NCBI RefSeq assembly: GCF_012044895.1
Contig: NZ_CP050695.1
Location: 1,456,501 to 1,520,500, forward strand
Direction: 5' to 3'
From: Aquisalimonas sp. 2447
GTDB taxonomy: Bacteria > Pseudomonadota > Gammaproteobacteria > Nitrococcales > Aquisalimonadaceae
Length of the DNA: 64,000 bases
Part shown: positions 62,558-64,000 of the stretch, piece after piece
How positions within the stretch are numbered: position 1 is the stretch's first letter
Layout of the letters: each line of letters opens with the position of its first letter
Made by a program: the position numbers and the translations under genes
The notes under the pieces: generated by a model
Told to the model about the DNA's origin: nothing
What the model saw: the letters and a program-made list of their open reading frames with translations, nothing else
The model's database searches: none

Positions 62558-63332
62558 GCGCATCCTGGAGCGCCTGGAGCAACTCGAGACCGAGCACTGG
62601 GTCAGGGTCCTCTATGCTTGTGAGTCGGGTAGCCGTGCCTGGGGATTCGCCTCTCCGGATTCGGACTTTGATGTCCGGTTCATCTACGCCCGTCCGGTTG
62701 AGTGGTATCTCAGGATTGATGTCGAGCATCGCCGGGACGTGATTGAGTGCCCGATCATCGATGCCCTCGATATTGCGGGCTGGGACATCCGCAAGGCCTT
62801 GAAGCTCTTCAGCCGCACGAATGGCGCGTTGCTGGAGTGGCTGCACAGCCCCATCGTGTACCGGGATCAGGGGGCTTTCCGCGAACGGCTCCAGCAGTTG
62901 GCTGCAACAGCGGTCGATGCCCGCGGCCTGTGTTACCACTACGCGCATATGGCGCGCGGCAATGCGGGTGAGTTTCTTGATGGTGAGGCGGTGCGGCTGA
63001 AGAAGTACTTCTACGTCCTCCGCCCACTTCTTGCCATTCGCCATATTGAATCGACCGGCTGTCTCCCACCGGTGGAGTTTCAGAAGCTGGTGGAGTCGTT
63101 TGCTCCCGAGGCTTTGCGCCCGGAGATCGACGCGCTGCTCGAGCGCAAGCGGCGCACGGAGGAACTCGGTGTGGGGCCGCCGATGCCGTTGATCGATGCC
63201 TTTATCCGGGAGGAGCTCGCGCGGCACGAGGCGGGGTTCCACGGTGAGGGGCGCCCGGACATTGAGACGCGCCCGGCCGTGCTCGAGGAACTGAACCGGT
63301 TATTCCGGGATGTCCTCAGCGGTGAGGCGTAA
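62550..63332 (+). CDS. RlaP/YcgL-type nucleotidyltransferase
   Basis: 260 residues of the DNA polymerase beta superfamily. The nucleotide-binding signature is CESGSRAWGFASPDSDFDVRF, with GS at 27-28 and catalytic aspartates at 39 and 41. RLKKYFYVLRPLLAIRHIE in the middle fits the RlaP/YcgL family (PF10127), proposed in the literature to act in RNA repair. It overlaps the preceding exonuclease gene. In this context it may add nucleotides to RNA ends. Confidence 0.88.
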   Translation: MRERILERLEQLETEHWVRVLYACESGSRAWGFASPDSDFDVRFIYARPVEWYLRIDVEHRRDVIECPIIDALDIAGWDIRKALKLFSRTNGALLEWLHSPIVYRDQGAFRERLQQLAATAVDARGLCYHYAHMARGNAGEFLDGEAVRLKKYFYVLRPLLAIRHIESTGCLPPVEFQKLVESFAPEALRPEIDALLERKRRTEELGVGPPMPLIDAFIREELARHEAGFHGEGRPDIETRPAVLEELNRLFRDVLSGEA

Positions 63333-63341
63333 GGGGAGCGC

Positions 63342-63881
63342 ATGCACATCTTTCTGGATACCGAGTACACCGACGAAGAGGTGCCCTTCCTCATCAGCTT
63401 CGGCCTGGTTGCGGGTGCCGCGCCCGTCGATACGCTCTATGTGGAGCTCACGGACACTTGGCATCGCGCTGACTGTTCCCCCTTCGTGCGCGCCACCGTG
63501 CTGCCGGCGTTGATGGGCGGCAGTTATGCGTCGGACTCTACGGCTGCCCGGGTGCGGGTGCAGGCCTGGGTCGATGCGCTTCCCGGGGAGCACGAGGTCG
63601 TGACGGATTTCCCGGAAATCGATATGCGCCTGTTTCGGGATTGGCTGGGCACATCACACTGGCCCAAGAATCTCGCGGCTTCCGCGCGGCGGCTCGATAC
63701 TGCCGGTCTGCCTGCGGGCGAGGTGCGGGACGCCGCCCGTGATGCTATAGAGCAGCATCAGCAGCAGTGGGGTGCACACAATGCGCTCGCAGATGCGGAT
63801 CGGCTGCGTACCGTGTATGCGGCGGTCATCGCGGCAGGCTGCGACCCATTCGGCGGGGCAGGGCCAAATCGTGGGCGCTGA
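63342..63881 (+). CDS. DEDDh 3'-5' exoribonuclease-like protein (second)
   Basis: 179 residues. IFLDTEYTDEEV gives the DxE pair at residues 6 and 8; TDFPEIDMRLF supplies the middle aspartate; HNALADADRL is the HxAxxD motif. It resembles the short exoribonucleases of the Rv2179c type. AAGGGGAG precedes the ATG. It overlaps the next, partial, gene by 11 bases. Two different DEDDh enzymes around one nucleotidyltransferase suggest opposed addition and trimming. Confidence 0.8.
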   Translation: MHIFLDTEYTDEEVPFLISFGLVAGAAPVDTLYVELTDTWHRADCSPFVRATVLPALMGGSYASDSTAARVRVQAWVDALPGEHEVVTDFPEIDMRLFRDWLGTSHWPKNLAASARRLDTAGLPAGEVRDAARDAIEQHQQQWGAHNALADADRLRTVYAAVIAAGCDPFGGAGPNRGR

Positions 63882-64000
63882 AGCAGTCCGGCTGACCATC
63901 CAGATCCATTGGAACGACCAATGGCATGATGCAGCCGTGGTCTCTTTTCTTGACCAGTCAAAGGGGCTTCGGAGCCCCTTGCGTGCCACGTACAGGCCGG
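63871..64000 (+). CDS. Start of a gene cut by the window edge, possibly HipA-family kinase
   Basis: From GTG 63871 a frame is open to the last base (43 codons): VGAEAVRLTIQIHWNDQW then HDAAVVSFLDQSKGLRSPLR. GGCAGGG lies about eight bases upstream and the start overlaps the previous stop, as in the rest of the cluster. The LTIQI..N.QWHDAA pattern resembles the N-terminus of some HipA-family proteins, but the fragment is too short for certainty. Confidence 0.45.
   Translation, partial: MGAEAVRLTIQIHWNDQWHDAAVVSFLDQSKGLRSPLRATYRP

Noticed and set aside
63961-63980. AAGGGGCT-TCGG-AGCCCCTT hairpin as a terminator at the window end
   Set aside because: No T-run follows and it lies within an open frame that is coupled to the preceding gene.

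Overview
The window reads as high-GC chromosomal DNA of a gammaproteobacterium. A halophilic or haloalkaliphilic lineage (Ectothiorhodospiraceae or Halomonas-like) is suggested by a multi-subunit Mrp Na+/H+ antiporter operon, a BCCT osmolyte transporter and a DmdA/GcvT-like methyltransferase. Genus cannot be fixed from sequence alone.

Positions 1-35.9 kb look like core genome. From the left: a GcvT/DmdA-like protein and a DUF393 protein; a minus-strand run (10.1 to 2.1 kb) of BCCT transporter, unknown gene, mrpE-F-G-B-C-D-D' and an ICMT-like methyltransferase; and, divergent from it behind a perfect FNR box, the cbb3 oxidase cluster ccoN-O-Q-P-(small membrane protein)-G-H-I, with ccoS 4.4 kb further on. 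A five-gene minus-strand signalling operon (diguanylate cyclase, ATPase-like regulator, STAS protein, SpoIIE-type phosphatase, solute-binding protein) separates ccoI from ccoS. Then come a MarR regulator divergent from selO, an IS5-family element with intact ends, a DUF2237 gene, two divergent photolyase-family genes (one apparently circularly permuted), a long single-chain pyruvate carboxylase and a YgjV-like protein.

At 35.83-35.92 kb a tRNA-Val(GAC) terminator and 3' half are present, but the tRNA stops at the anticodon loop, the classic crossover point of a tRNA-targeting integrase. An excisionase-like gene follows. Nearly everything from here to 64 kb is accessory: an outer-membrane barrel protein; a nuclease / DUF2779 / PP2C phosphatase cassette; an IS66 element with an 8-bp target duplication just upstream of an aspartate-type aminotransferase gene; a MobA/MobL mobilisation module; an 1832-residue GHKL ATPase-DUF3883 protein headed by an IS3 OrfA fragment; a CHAT protease with a small membrane protein; a ParDE-like pair; and two Xre/MbcA/ParS-type antitoxin genes without visible toxins. 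Two diverged copies of an unnamed repeat flank the 42-55.7 kb interval.

The last 5 kb (58.7-64 kb) is a tight plus-strand run of three calcineurin-like phosphoesterases, a Fic protein with an inhibitory motif, two DEDDh-type exonucleases and an RlaP/YcgL-type nucleotidyltransferase, running into a gene cut by the window edge. This set of RNA-end-processing and AMPylation folds, and the nuclease/DUF2779/PP2C cassette, are the best candidates for poorly described conflict or RNA-repair systems.
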